64,000 bases of DNA from Ruegeria_B marisflavi (lineage in GTDB: Bacteria; Pseudomonadota; Alphaproteobacteria; Rhodobacterales; Rhodobacteraceae), in the NCBI RefSeq assembly GCF_025673445.1, contig NZ_JAOVQN010000014.1, positions 69,594-133,593 on the forward strand. The letters run 5' to 3'. Of the stretch, positions 53,639 through 62,009 are shown piece after piece (within the stretch, counting starts at the first letter, position 1; every line of letters begins with the position of its first letter). The notes beneath the pieces are model-generated. The model did no database searches. It was not told the origin of the DNA and saw only the letters and a program-made list of their open reading frames with translations. Position numbers and translations under genes: made by a program.

Positions 53639-53669
53639 CTCCAGCGGGGTCACCCGCTGGAGGCTTTTT
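53639..53669 (+). terminator. Rho-independent terminator after the alcohol dehydrogenase
   Basis: CTCCAGCGG (53639-53647) and CCGCTGGAG (53654-53662) form a perfect 9-bp stem with a 6-nt loop, followed by GCTTTTTC. It ends the plus-strand operon. Confidence 0.9.
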
Positions 53670-53773
53670 CGCGTCTGCGGAACTGGCCAGACCTTCAACG
53701 GCAAGGCACCCAGAACCGGGCAGATTTACGAAAATCACTCCGCGAAAGCGCATTGTTCCGGACCCGCTGTTTT

Positions 53774-54382
53774 TCATAGAGCTGCCACGATACCGACAAT
53801 GTGAACGGGAGTGTCGGCAATAAAGTCCGCTCCGGCCTCGCGAAGCAATTCCGGCGCCTGCCATCCCCAGGCCACCCCTACCGGCGGAATACCCGCCTGT
53901 TTCGCAGCAGCAATGTCGCTGACCCCATCGCCCACCATGCAGGTGACAGGCTCAGGCGCCGCACGTTGCAGGGCTTTCAGCTTCCCGGCCTTGCCGCCCG
54001 GAATATCCCGCGAAAGTATTACGGACACATGCTCATAGCAGCCGTGAAACTGGAGGAATGGCTCTATCGTACTGCGGGGCGACGCCGACAGAATGCAGAG
54101 TCGGCCGCTCGAAGCCACGTGTTGCAAAGTTTCAGCCATGCCCGGAAACACCGGTGCAATCTCCTGGCAGTGTTCAAGATAACTGCAGGCATCCGCTGCA
54201 AAGGCCCGGGTGTCGAGGCCCAGTTTCGCAGCCAGCCCTTCAAAACTGACCTGTTCCAGACCGGCAAACGGGTTTTCCGCAAGCGGGCGGGTACAGCCCT
54301 GCTGCCTGGCTGCGTGGATGCAGGCCCTTGTGCAAATTCCAAGCGAGTCTGCGATAACACCGTCGAAGTCAAAAACGACCAA
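53774..54382 (-). CDS. HAD-family phosphatase
   Basis: A 202-residue HAD hydrolase of the phosphoglycolate-phosphatase type. Motif I is VVFDFDGVIADS (nucleophile Asp5, acid/base Asp7), motif II is CILSASPRST, motif III includes GGKAGKLKAL and motif IV is CMVGDGVSDIAAAKQAGI. The alpha-helical cap between residues ~15 and 80 marks subfamily IA. Downstream of the second choline-kinase-like gene on the same strand, it may act on a phosphorylated product of that kinase (inference). Confidence 0.85.
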   Translation of the reverse strand: MVVFDFDGVIADSLGICTRACIHAARQQGCTRPLAENPFAGLEQVSFEGLAAKLGLDTRAFAADACSYLEHCQEIAPVFPGMAETLQHVASSGRLCILSASPRSTIEPFLQFHGCYEHVSVILSRDIPGGKAGKLKALQRAAPEPVTCMVGDGVSDIAAAKQAGIPPVGVAWGWQAPELLREAGADFIADTPVHIVGIVAAL

Positions 54383-54458
54383 GATATTCCCCTAAGGCTT
54401 AAGGCTAGCCTGTGTGCTGCGCAGCATGCAGGCTGCAAGTTAAAGACGGAACTGTTGG

Positions 54459-55391
54459 TTATTCAGCAGCAACGGCGGCCAGATGGTCCGCAAAGGAGGG
54501 CGCAAGCATAAGGGTCTTGCAGCGCGCAAAACGGTTGGTGGCATAGGCCCAGAAGTCCTCCGCCGGGTTGCCGTCCGCGTGCTGGATCAGCCCCCAGAGT
54601 GTCCAAAGCAGATCGCACATCGCTTTGTAGATCACCATTCGCCCGTATTGTGCAGCACCCGGCGGGGAGCCGAGATAGGCTGTCAGCATCTCCCGTTCCT
54701 GGGCCTCGGTCATGCCTGCCTCAACTGACAGATCGCCCAGATCCCACAGCGCATCATTCATGCCTGAGTATTCGAAATCGACAATCCACATCCGGTCGCC
54801 GTTATCCAGGAAGTTCTCGCAAAGCGGGTCGCAGTGGCTGGGCACCAGCTTGCCGGGCCTAGCCTTGAGCAGTTCCCTGATCGGAGCCGCTTCGGCGACC
54901 ACCTCGGCATAGCCTTCGGGAATACTGGCGTCTTTGGCGGCCAGCACCTCCATATAGCCGCTGATCATCGAAAACAGTTCGAAGCGGAACTTAAACGGGG
55001 CCGGCGCATCATGCAATTGCCGCAGAGCCCTTCCCGCCCGCGCCGCCGCCCCCGGGCGTTCGGCAAACAATTCCGGGGTCATGGTGGCAATTTCCGGAAT
55101 GCACTCGCTGATCATTACACCAGTTGCAGGATCCGCCCACAGGACCACTGGCCCGACCCCGGCGTCTGCTGCAACCTGGGCGTTATGGATCTCCACAGAG
55201 CGGTCGATATACTCTTCGGTGCCTTCTCCGGGAATACGCACGATCACTGCCTGCGGCCCGCCTTCCACGCGGTAGACCAGGTTCGTCAAACCTCCCAGGC
55301 GCTGCACCTGAAGTTCCGTTGCATCACGGTCTACAAACCCCTTAAGATTTTGCAACGCTTCGGTAATCCGAGTGACATGTTCCATATTCAT
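54459..55391 (-). CDS. Choline/ethanolamine-kinase-like phosphotransferase B
   Basis: A 310-residue paralogue of the 43492-44391 protein. The catalytic loop is PSHCDPLCENFL (His186, Asp188, Asn193) with metal Asp205 in WIVDFEYSGMNDALWDLGDLS. The N-terminal nucleotide region is LGGLTNLVYRVEGGPQAVIVRIPG. GGGAGG upstream fixes the ATG at 55391, 11 bp after the stop of the DMGDH-like gene, so the two are cotranscribed. The kinase-DMGDH pair repeats the arrangement of module A with the order reversed. Substrate unknown; choline or ethanolamine derivatives are most likely. Confidence 0.82.
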   Translation of the reverse strand: MNMEHVTRITEALQNLKGFVDRDATELQVQRLGGLTNLVYRVEGGPQAVIVRIPGEGTEEYIDRSVEIHNAQVAADAGVGPVVLWADPATGVMISECIPEIATMTPELFAERPGAAARAGRALRQLHDAPAPFKFRFELFSMISGYMEVLAAKDASIPEGYAEVVAEAAPIRELLKARPGKLVPSHCDPLCENFLDNGDRMWIVDFEYSGMNDALWDLGDLSVEAGMTEAQEREMLTAYLGSPPGAAQYGRMVIYKAMCDLLWTLWGLIQHADGNPAEDFWAYATNRFARCKTLMLAPSFADHLAAVAAE

Positions 55392-55402
55392 TGCGGCCTC
55401 CC

Positions 55403-57826
55403 TCAGGCTTTCAGGCGGTCATTGGCGGGGTCAAAAAGCGGCCCGTCCACCCTGCGCAGCGCGCGGTGTTCGCCGAATAGTTCAAGCTCAAAGTCCCTTT
55501 CCCCGGCCAATTCCGCCGGAAGATAGCCGTAGACAATCGTCTTTCCGGCTGTGGGGCCATAGCCGCCGCTGCAGGCAAGCGATACCGCGGCCCCTTGATG
55601 GAGGATCGTCTCACCGCCGGTCATCGGCAGCCGCTCCTCCGCTGCAAAGGTGCAGAGACGCAGGCTGGTCCCCTGTGCTTTCTGCCGTTCCAGAACCGGG
55701 CGGCCCAGGAAATCTCCCTTGGACTTCAGATGCACGCGGGCAGCGAGACCGGCCTCGACAGGTGAGTAATCCGGAGTGATATCAGCGCTCCAGTACACAT
55801 AGCCTTTCTCCAGCCGCAGCGACTCGATGGCCCGGTAGCCGAGGTCGCGGATGCCGTGATCCTGCCCTGCCTGCCACAGCAGGTCATAGACATGCAGGGC
55901 GAATTCCGCCGGGACATGAAGCTCCCATCCCAGCTCACCGGTATAGCCGATCCTGGCTGCGCGCACCTTCGCGGCGCCCAGCGTGATCTCCCGCGCGGTT
56001 GCAAACGGAAAGGCCCCGTTGGACACATCTTCCTCCGCAACCACCTGCAGCACCTCCCGCGACTTGGGACCGCAGATATTGATCACCGCGCGGGCCGAGG
56101 TCATCTCAATCAGCTGCGCCGATCCATCCCCGGGCAGGTGGCGGCGGATCCAGTCGGCATCATGCACGCCGAACCCAGCGCCCGTCACGATGTAGAAATG
56201 ATCGCGCCCCAGCCGGGTGACTGTGATGTCCGCCTCGGTGCCGCCTTTCTCGTTGCAAAGCTGCGTGTAAATCACCGCGCCGTCCGGCTTGTCCATGTTG
56301 GACACCGCGAGGTTCTGAATGGCGGCCAGGGCTCCCGGGCCGATCAGCTCAAACTTGGAGAAGCTGGACTGGTCGATCAGCACGACGCCTTCCCGGGCGG
56401 CCTTGTGTTCCTGTTCAGCAAACACCTTCCAGCCCGGGTTCAGGAAATCCAGCTGGTCCACCGGCTCCACACCTTCAGGGGCGAACCACAGCGGGCGCTC
56501 CCAGCCGTTTTTCGAGCCGAACACCGCGCCATGCTGCTTCAGCCTGTCATGCAGCGGCGACAATCGCAGGTTCCTGGCGGTCTCCGCCTCCTGGCCCGGA
56601 TAGCGCATTTTGTAGTGATGCGCGTAGTGCTCCACCGCACGGGGGTACATGAAGGCGCGGGTGGCGTGGTGCGGGCTGAAACGGCGCACATCCAGCGGCC
56701 ACAGGTCCAGGCTCGGCCGTCCCTCCAATATCCATTCCGCAATGATCTCCCCGGCGCCGCCGCCAGCGGCAATGCCGTAAAGGAAGCCGGTCGACAGCAT
56801 CAGGTTCTTCAGTTCGGGTGCCCAGCCCATGACGAAATCGCCATCTGCGGAATAGGGGATCGGGCCATTGATGACCTGGCGGATTCCGACCTCGTTGACA
56901 ACCGGCGTGACCTGGCCTGCCAGCTCCGCCAGCGGGGCAAACCTGTCCAGATTGTCCGGCAGCAGCTGGCGCACGAACTCACCCGGAATGCCGTTGTCGC
57001 CAAAGGGTAGCGTCCCCTCTTCATAACCGCCGATCACCAGCCGCCCGCCGGCGTCCGGCTTGTAGTAGACCAGCCGCTCCGGATCGCGCAGCGTCGGCAG
57101 CCCTTTGACTAGCGCCGGCTGAGGCAGCGGTTCGGTCACGATGTACTGGTGCTCGACCGCGCAGGCGGGGACAACAACACCCAGTTTCGCGGCCAGTTCC
57201 CTGCTCCACATTCCCGCGGCCAGAACAACGGTTTCGGCTTCGTAGTCTCCCTCGGACGTCATCACCCTGGAAATGCGGCCGCCCTTCAGCTCGAAATCCT
57301 CGACCTTGACGCCCTGGCGGATTTGCGCGCCGTGCATGCGGGCCCCGGCCGCAATCGCCTGGCAGAGGCTGGCGGGATCCACATGGCCGTCCGAAGGAAT
57401 GAACGCGGCTCCTTCCAGGCCTTCCGCATCGATATAGGGGAACAGCTCCTTGGCTTCGGCTGCTGTGATGATCTCCATTTCCAGATCGAAGCTGCGCGCC
57501 ATCGTTGCTAGCCGCTTGGCTTCCAGCAGCCGCTCCTTGGTTGCGGCCAGGCGCAAGCTGCCCACTTTCTTCCAGTCGAACTCCATGCCGGTCTCACTGG
57601 CCAGCCGGTCATAAAGCGCCACCGAGCGTTTCAGCATCCGGGTGGTATTGCGCGAGGAACGCAACTGCCCGACCAGGCCGGCCGCATGCCAGGTGGCGCC
57701 TTCCGTCAGCGACGCTTTTTCCAGCAAAACCACGTCTCTCTCGCCTGCCCGGGCCAGATGATAGGCGATGGAGCATCCGATGATACCGCCGCCAATGATG
57801 AGATGCTTGGCTGAGTGAGTGGTCAT
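55403..57826 (-). CDS. Dimethylglycine/sarcosine dehydrogenase-like FAD-GcvT fusion B
   Basis: An 807-residue paralogue of the 44400-46847 protein. It has the same order: FAD domain (LIIGGGIIGCSIAYHLARAG, and WHAAGLVGQLRSS with His47 at the covalent-FAD position), the FAO_M linker (FSPHHATRAFMYPRAVEHYAHHYKMRYPG) and the GcvT domain (YTGELGWELHVPAEFALHVY, ESLRLEKGYVYWSADITPDYSPVEAGLAA). The ATG at 57826 has GGGAAAC upstream; a longer start would include a poorly conserved leader. It is divergent from the DeoR gene at 57976 and heads the minus-strand operon DMGDH-kinase-HAD. Confidence 0.88.
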   Translation of the reverse strand: MTTHSAKHLIIGGGIIGCSIAYHLARAGERDVVLLEKASLTEGATWHAAGLVGQLRSSRNTTRMLKRSVALYDRLASETGMEFDWKKVGSLRLAATKERLLEAKRLATMARSFDLEMEIITAAEAKELFPYIDAEGLEGAAFIPSDGHVDPASLCQAIAAGARMHGAQIRQGVKVEDFELKGGRISRVMTSEGDYEAETVVLAAGMWSRELAAKLGVVVPACAVEHQYIVTEPLPQPALVKGLPTLRDPERLVYYKPDAGGRLVIGGYEEGTLPFGDNGIPGEFVRQLLPDNLDRFAPLAELAGQVTPVVNEVGIRQVINGPIPYSADGDFVMGWAPELKNLMLSTGFLYGIAAGGGAGEIIAEWILEGRPSLDLWPLDVRRFSPHHATRAFMYPRAVEHYAHHYKMRYPGQEAETARNLRLSPLHDRLKQHGAVFGSKNGWERPLWFAPEGVEPVDQLDFLNPGWKVFAEQEHKAAREGVVLIDQSSFSKFELIGPGALAAIQNLAVSNMDKPDGAVIYTQLCNEKGGTEADITVTRLGRDHFYIVTGAGFGVHDADWIRRHLPGDGSAQLIEMTSARAVINICGPKSREVLQVVAEEDVSNGAFPFATAREITLGAAKVRAARIGYTGELGWELHVPAEFALHVYDLLWQAGQDHGIRDLGYRAIESLRLEKGYVYWSADITPDYSPVEAGLAARVHLKSKGDFLGRPVLERQKAQGTSLRLCTFAAEERLPMTGGETILHQGAAVSLACSGGYGPTAGKTIVYGYLPAELAGERDFELELFGEHRALRRVDGPLFDPANDRLKA

Positions 57827-57870
57827 GACGTTTCCCTGTTGCAAGATCCTTGGCGAAATCAAATCCCAAA

Positions 57871-57947
57871 AACAACACAAATCAACACTTATGTTGCTAT
57901 TTCGTTGAAATTTGTCGATTGATTGCGGGAAAAACTGGCCCTAACCT
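57871..57947. promoter_or_regulatory. Divergent control region between DMGDH B and DeoR B
   Basis: AACAACACAAATCAACAC at 57871-57888 is similar in style to the CACACAACA repeats of the other DeoR control region. TTGATT (57919-57924) and TAACCT (57942-57947), 17 bp apart, could drive the DeoR gene. The 15-mer at 57931-57945 is identical to one at 19245-19259 upstream of tauK. Confidence 0.4.
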
Positions 57948-57975
57948 CCAACAGGCAACATAAAAGCGTCAACAA

Positions 57976-58767
57976 ATGTCGAAATACGAGCAAGACATAC
58001 TCAACACCGTGAACCTGCACGGGCGGGTTTCCGTCATGGACCTGGCCCGGATTCTGCAGGTTTCGGATCAGACCGTTCGGCGGATCGTGAAGCCCATGGT
58101 CGAAGACGGGCGCCTCTCCAAGGTGCATGGCGCGCTGGTCAGCACTCAGAATGTGCTAGACCCTCCCTTCATGGCGCGCATGACCCAGAACCGGGCAGCG
58201 AAGGTTGCGATTGCCAATGCGGTTGCTGAACGGATCCCCGACGGCTGCGCCATCGCCATCGACACCGGCTCCACCTCTGGCTTCATTGCCCAAGCGCTGC
58301 GGACGCGCAAAAACCTCACCGTGGTAACCAATTCGGCATTCATCGCTGCCACGCTGTCGATGGAGGAAGGAAACCGAGTGTTCATGGCGGGCACACAGCT
58401 GCGCAATCACGACGGTGCCGCATTCGACCGGGCCGCCTATGATGTGATTGCCAGTGTTTCTGTGCAGACTGCGGTGCTTTCTGCCTCGCTGGTCCATCCG
58501 GCCAGGGGGTTCATGGTTTATGATCAGTGCGAAGCGGACATGGCAGGGGCAATGAAGGAAATTGCCGAGCAAACCATCATGGCTGTTGATTCAACAAAAT
58601 TCAACGAAGCCAGCACCAGTCCAGCGCTGCGTCTGCCGGAGCTTGCGGCAAACGACCTGATTGTCACCGACCGACGGCCACCGCCGGCGTTCCGGGCTCT
58701 GCCTGGGCAGGCGGATCTGCTGATCGCAGATGTACAGGGCGCCCCTGTGGGTGACAACCGCCATTGA
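57976..58767 (+). CDS. DeoR/GlpR-family regulator B
   Basis: A 263-residue DeoR-type regulator paralogous to regulator A. The helix-turn-helix (EQDILNTVNLHGRVSVMDLARILQVSDQTVRRIVKPMVEDGRLSKVHGA) is followed by the effector domain (AIAIDTGSTSGFIAQALRTRKNLTVVTNSAFIAATLS) and MAVDSTKFNEASTSPALRL. It is divergent from the DMGDH/kinase/HAD operon and is expected to repress it. The sensed molecule is likely a phosphorylated intermediate. Confidence 0.87.
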   Translation: MSKYEQDILNTVNLHGRVSVMDLARILQVSDQTVRRIVKPMVEDGRLSKVHGALVSTQNVLDPPFMARMTQNRAAKVAIANAVAERIPDGCAIAIDTGSTSGFIAQALRTRKNLTVVTNSAFIAATLSMEEGNRVFMAGTQLRNHDGAAFDRAAYDVIASVSVQTAVLSASLVHPARGFMVYDQCEADMAGAMKEIAEQTIMAVDSTKFNEASTSPALRLPELAANDLIVTDRRPPPAFRALPGQADLLIADVQGAPVGDNRH

Positions 58768-58793
58768 AGAGCATCCAAGTACCGATGCCTTTG

Positions 58794-59549
58794 TCAATTC
58801 CGGCCCGCCGCGCCCGGAACCTGCTCGCCGCATAATACATACCCGACATTGCGGACGGTCTTGAGCGCAACCGGCACCGCAGGATCCGGCTCTATTTTTT
58901 GGCGCAGCCGGTATACGAGGACATCTATACTGCGATCAAAAATCTCATCGCCGCTTACCCTGCTGAAATCTATAAGCTCCTGGCGGGACATCGGAACGTT
59001 CATGTTCTGGCACAACGCGTGCAGAAGATTGAATTCATTGTTGGACAGACCAGTCTCCGTGCCGCCCGGGCTGATCAGTTTCCTACCGATGATCTTGAGG
59101 GTCCAGCCGTTGAAACCATACTCTTCCTGATTGCTACCACCATCCGGCCCTGGCGGCTATGCATCAGGAGACGAGCGGCGCAGGATCGCCCGAACTCGCG
59201 CCAAAAGTTCACGCGGGCTAAACGGCTTTGTGACATAGTCGTCGGCCCCCAGTTCAAGGCCAACAATTCGGTCCGCTTCGTCACTGACACCGGTGAGCAT
59301 GATGACGGGCGTCTCGGTGGTCTTGCGAAACTTCTGCAGGAAGACCAGCCCGTTTTCATCGGGCAGATTCAGGTCAAGCACCAGCAGATCCACCTCGCCG
59401 CTGCGCAGGTATTCACGCGCCTCAGCGCAGGTGGGAAAGCCCCTGACCCGGAACCCCTGATCCTCCAAATAGTCGCTCAGCAGCCCGCAGATACCGGGGT
59501 CATCGTCAACTATCATGATCGTTTTCGGGTCAGACGCCATTACACTCAC
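58794..59549 (-). pseudogene. OmpR-type response regulator split by an in-frame TAG
   Basis: Residues 1-130 from the ATG at 59549 are a complete receiver domain: IMIVDDDPGICGLLSDYLE, phosphoacceptor Asp59 in LLVLDLNLP, MLTGVSD and the Lys of YVTKPFSPRELLARVRAIL. The frame then meets TAG at 59159-59157 and continues in the same frame, without further stops, through GWTLKIIGRKLISPGG, LSNNEFNLLHAL and a winged-helix end (RSIDVLVYRLRQKIE, TVRNVGYVL) to 58794. A single nonsense change thus separates the receiver from the DNA-binding domain. Without readthrough only a stand-alone receiver is made. No histidine kinase gene is nearby. Confidence 0.85.
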
Positions 59550-59659
59550 ATCTAGGAAGAGTACCGATTATTGATGACTTCCCTCCCGCTGGCAGCAGCA
59601 GCAAGTTGTCATGACCGCACCCGCTTTCTTTCGGGATCATAGAACGGCACAGGCACAAT

Positions 59660-61975
59660 TCACGCCTTTAGGCGCTTCTGGGGCCCATCAAGCTTGCCGA
59701 TTTCAACACAGCTGCCCGCAGCTGCGTAGTCCTTTTCAATCCGGCACAGCGCGATTGTCTTTTTCAGGACCGGCGAACGCGTGCAGCTGGTCACCACCCC
59801 GATCTGCGCGCGACCTGAGAAAAGCAGATCACCGTGTTCGGCCAGTTCATTGCCATCTAGTTCCAGTCCTGCCAGCTTAAACCGTCCCTGCTCTTTGCGG
59901 CGCTGCAATGCCAGCTTCCCGGCGAAATCATCGGTTTTTGATTTTAAGGGCACCGTGAACCCGATACCCGCCTCAAACGGGTCAATCGTGTCATCGAACT
60001 CATAGTGTCCCATGACCAGTCTGGCCTCAATCCGCACCATCTGCAAGGCATCGGTGCCAAACGGCGCAATGCCGAACTCCGCCCCGGCCTCGGCAATGGC
60101 ATCCCAGACGGCCGGCGCGTCGGCGTGATGGCAAAACACCTCATACCCCAGCTCGCCGGTATAGCCGGTGCGCGACACCACCAGCGGGATGCCGTCAAAC
60201 CCATGCAGCCGGGCGATCGAGAACCGGAAACATCCCAGGTCCGTCAATGGGGTCTCGCAGTCCCGTGTCCAGATAATCTTCTCCAGAGTCTTGCGGCTGA
60301 ACGGTCCTTGTACCGCAAGATTGGCTAGCTGCTCGGTCGACGGTTTCACCCAGGCCTTGAAGTTTTCTCTCGCGGCAAGCTCGCGCAGCCGAACGCCGCA
60401 ATAATCCTCGGCGCACACCCAGCGGAACAATTACTCTCTCATCCGGAACAGGGTTCCATCGTCGATCATGCCGCCGGTCTCGTGGTACATCGCGGTATAT
60501 ACGACTTCCCCCACCGAGAGTTTGCGGACATTGCGGGTCACTGCCAGGTTCATCAGATTTTCCGCATCCGGCCCGGTGACCTCAAACTTCCGCAGGGAGG
60601 ACAGATCCATTATGACAACCTTTTCGCGGCAAGCATGATATTCGCCGACAGTGCCGTGGTTCCGGAAACTGGCCGGCAGCCAGACGCCTCCGAAATCGCT
60701 GTAGTCCCCTGTCAGAGCTGAAGTCCGGCTGTGAAAAGGCGATTGGCGTGTCAGGGTTGGTTTTGCTTCGGGTGTCATTCTTACCGCCACGGATTTCGAG
60801 AAGATTTCTTTAGCGCTGTAGGTGCGGACATGGATGTCGGTCGGGTTCCATCCGTTCGCCGGGTCGAGGTCATTCGGGAAAGAGGTGGAGAGGCATACGC
60901 AATCGGTAAGGGCGCGCAGCAGCACATTGTCGCCGGGCCGCGACCAGGCCTCGTCGAACGACAGCGCGTTGTCATGCTCGGTCCGGGAGTTGAAGAAGAA
61001 GTTCACCGCCTCCCATCCGGCCCGCGGCGCGACATCATAGGCGGCCAGACGCTGGTTAATATTGTCAGTGCAATTGACATGACCCGGGTAACCCAGTTCC
61101 TCATAGAACCGCGCAAAACAGGCGAGTCCGAAGGTATCATGCCGCCCGACCGTGTCGCGGATGACTTCGAACATCGGCTCCTGGTCCACATTGAAGAACT
61201 TGGCGTGCAGCCCCGGTGCGGGATAAGCAGCCCCCATCAGCGAGCGTTTCGTGGTGTGGTGAATGTCCAGCTCGCGCCCCCGGTCGAGCCCCCGTAGCGT
61301 CAGCGCCTGGAAGTCGGAGCACTGCCGGCCGGATACGTCAATAATCTGAATGAAGTCTCCGGCTTTGACTTCATAGCTTACAGCGGAGGAGTGGGGAACA
61401 TGGATGTCCTGCAGCGGATCAGCCAGCGGGTCAGGCAGTTTGCGCAGCAGGGACTTCTCCGGATTGGCCCGCTTGATAAGAACTTCTACACGGGCCGGCG
61501 CATGGTCTCCGGCAACACTCATAGCCAGGCTTGGAGCTGCGATCAGGCAATACCCGTCTTCCGCAACTGTGAAGCCCTGGCGGACCCCGGGAAGCGGCTG
61601 ATCCTCATATAACCGAACCGCCGACCGGCCCACCGGATCATATTTCCTGCGCTTCATGAAACTGCGGAGAGAGGCAAGAGCTTCACCGCTATAGAATTGT
61701 GTGCCCGTGCCCAGTTCAAAGACCACTGTCCCGGACTGCCCTTCAATCTCCTTGATGCCATGAGAATCCCGGCGCCCGTCCGAGGTAAGAAAAAGAAGAT
61801 CGCAAACCTGTCCGCCCTCGATTGCAACGAAGTGCAAGGTATCGCCCGCAAAGACCTGGTAAGCAGAGAGTGACCTGGACGCGATTTCATCGCGTTCGAT
61901 CCCCTGTTGCCACAGGGAAATCCCCGGTTCGACAAGGTGTTTCCACCGGCTGGTGTTCACTGTGTGAATGCCCAT
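59660..61975 (-). pseudogene. DUF1989-GcvT fusion protein split by an in-frame TAA
   Basis: The ATG at 61975 opens a protein with two DUF1989 (urea-carboxylase-associated) segments (LSAYQVFAGDTLHFVAIEGGQVCDLLFL; AGDFIQIIDVSGRQCSDFQAL...FARFYEELGYPGHVNCTDNIN). A GcvT aminomethyltransferase domain follows (DLSSLRKFEVTGPDAENLM, DDGTLFRMRE). TAA at 60433-60431 stops it, but the same frame continues from the next codon (FRWVCAEDYCG, SRTGYTGELGYEVFCHHADAP, RIEARLVMGHYEFDDTIDPFEAGIGF) to 59660. The intact form would be about 771 residues. The break lies inside the GcvT domain, so both halves are probably non-functional. Confidence 0.85.
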
Positions 61976-62009
61976 GATTCAGCTCCGTATTTCTTGTGCG
62001 GCAAGCCTT

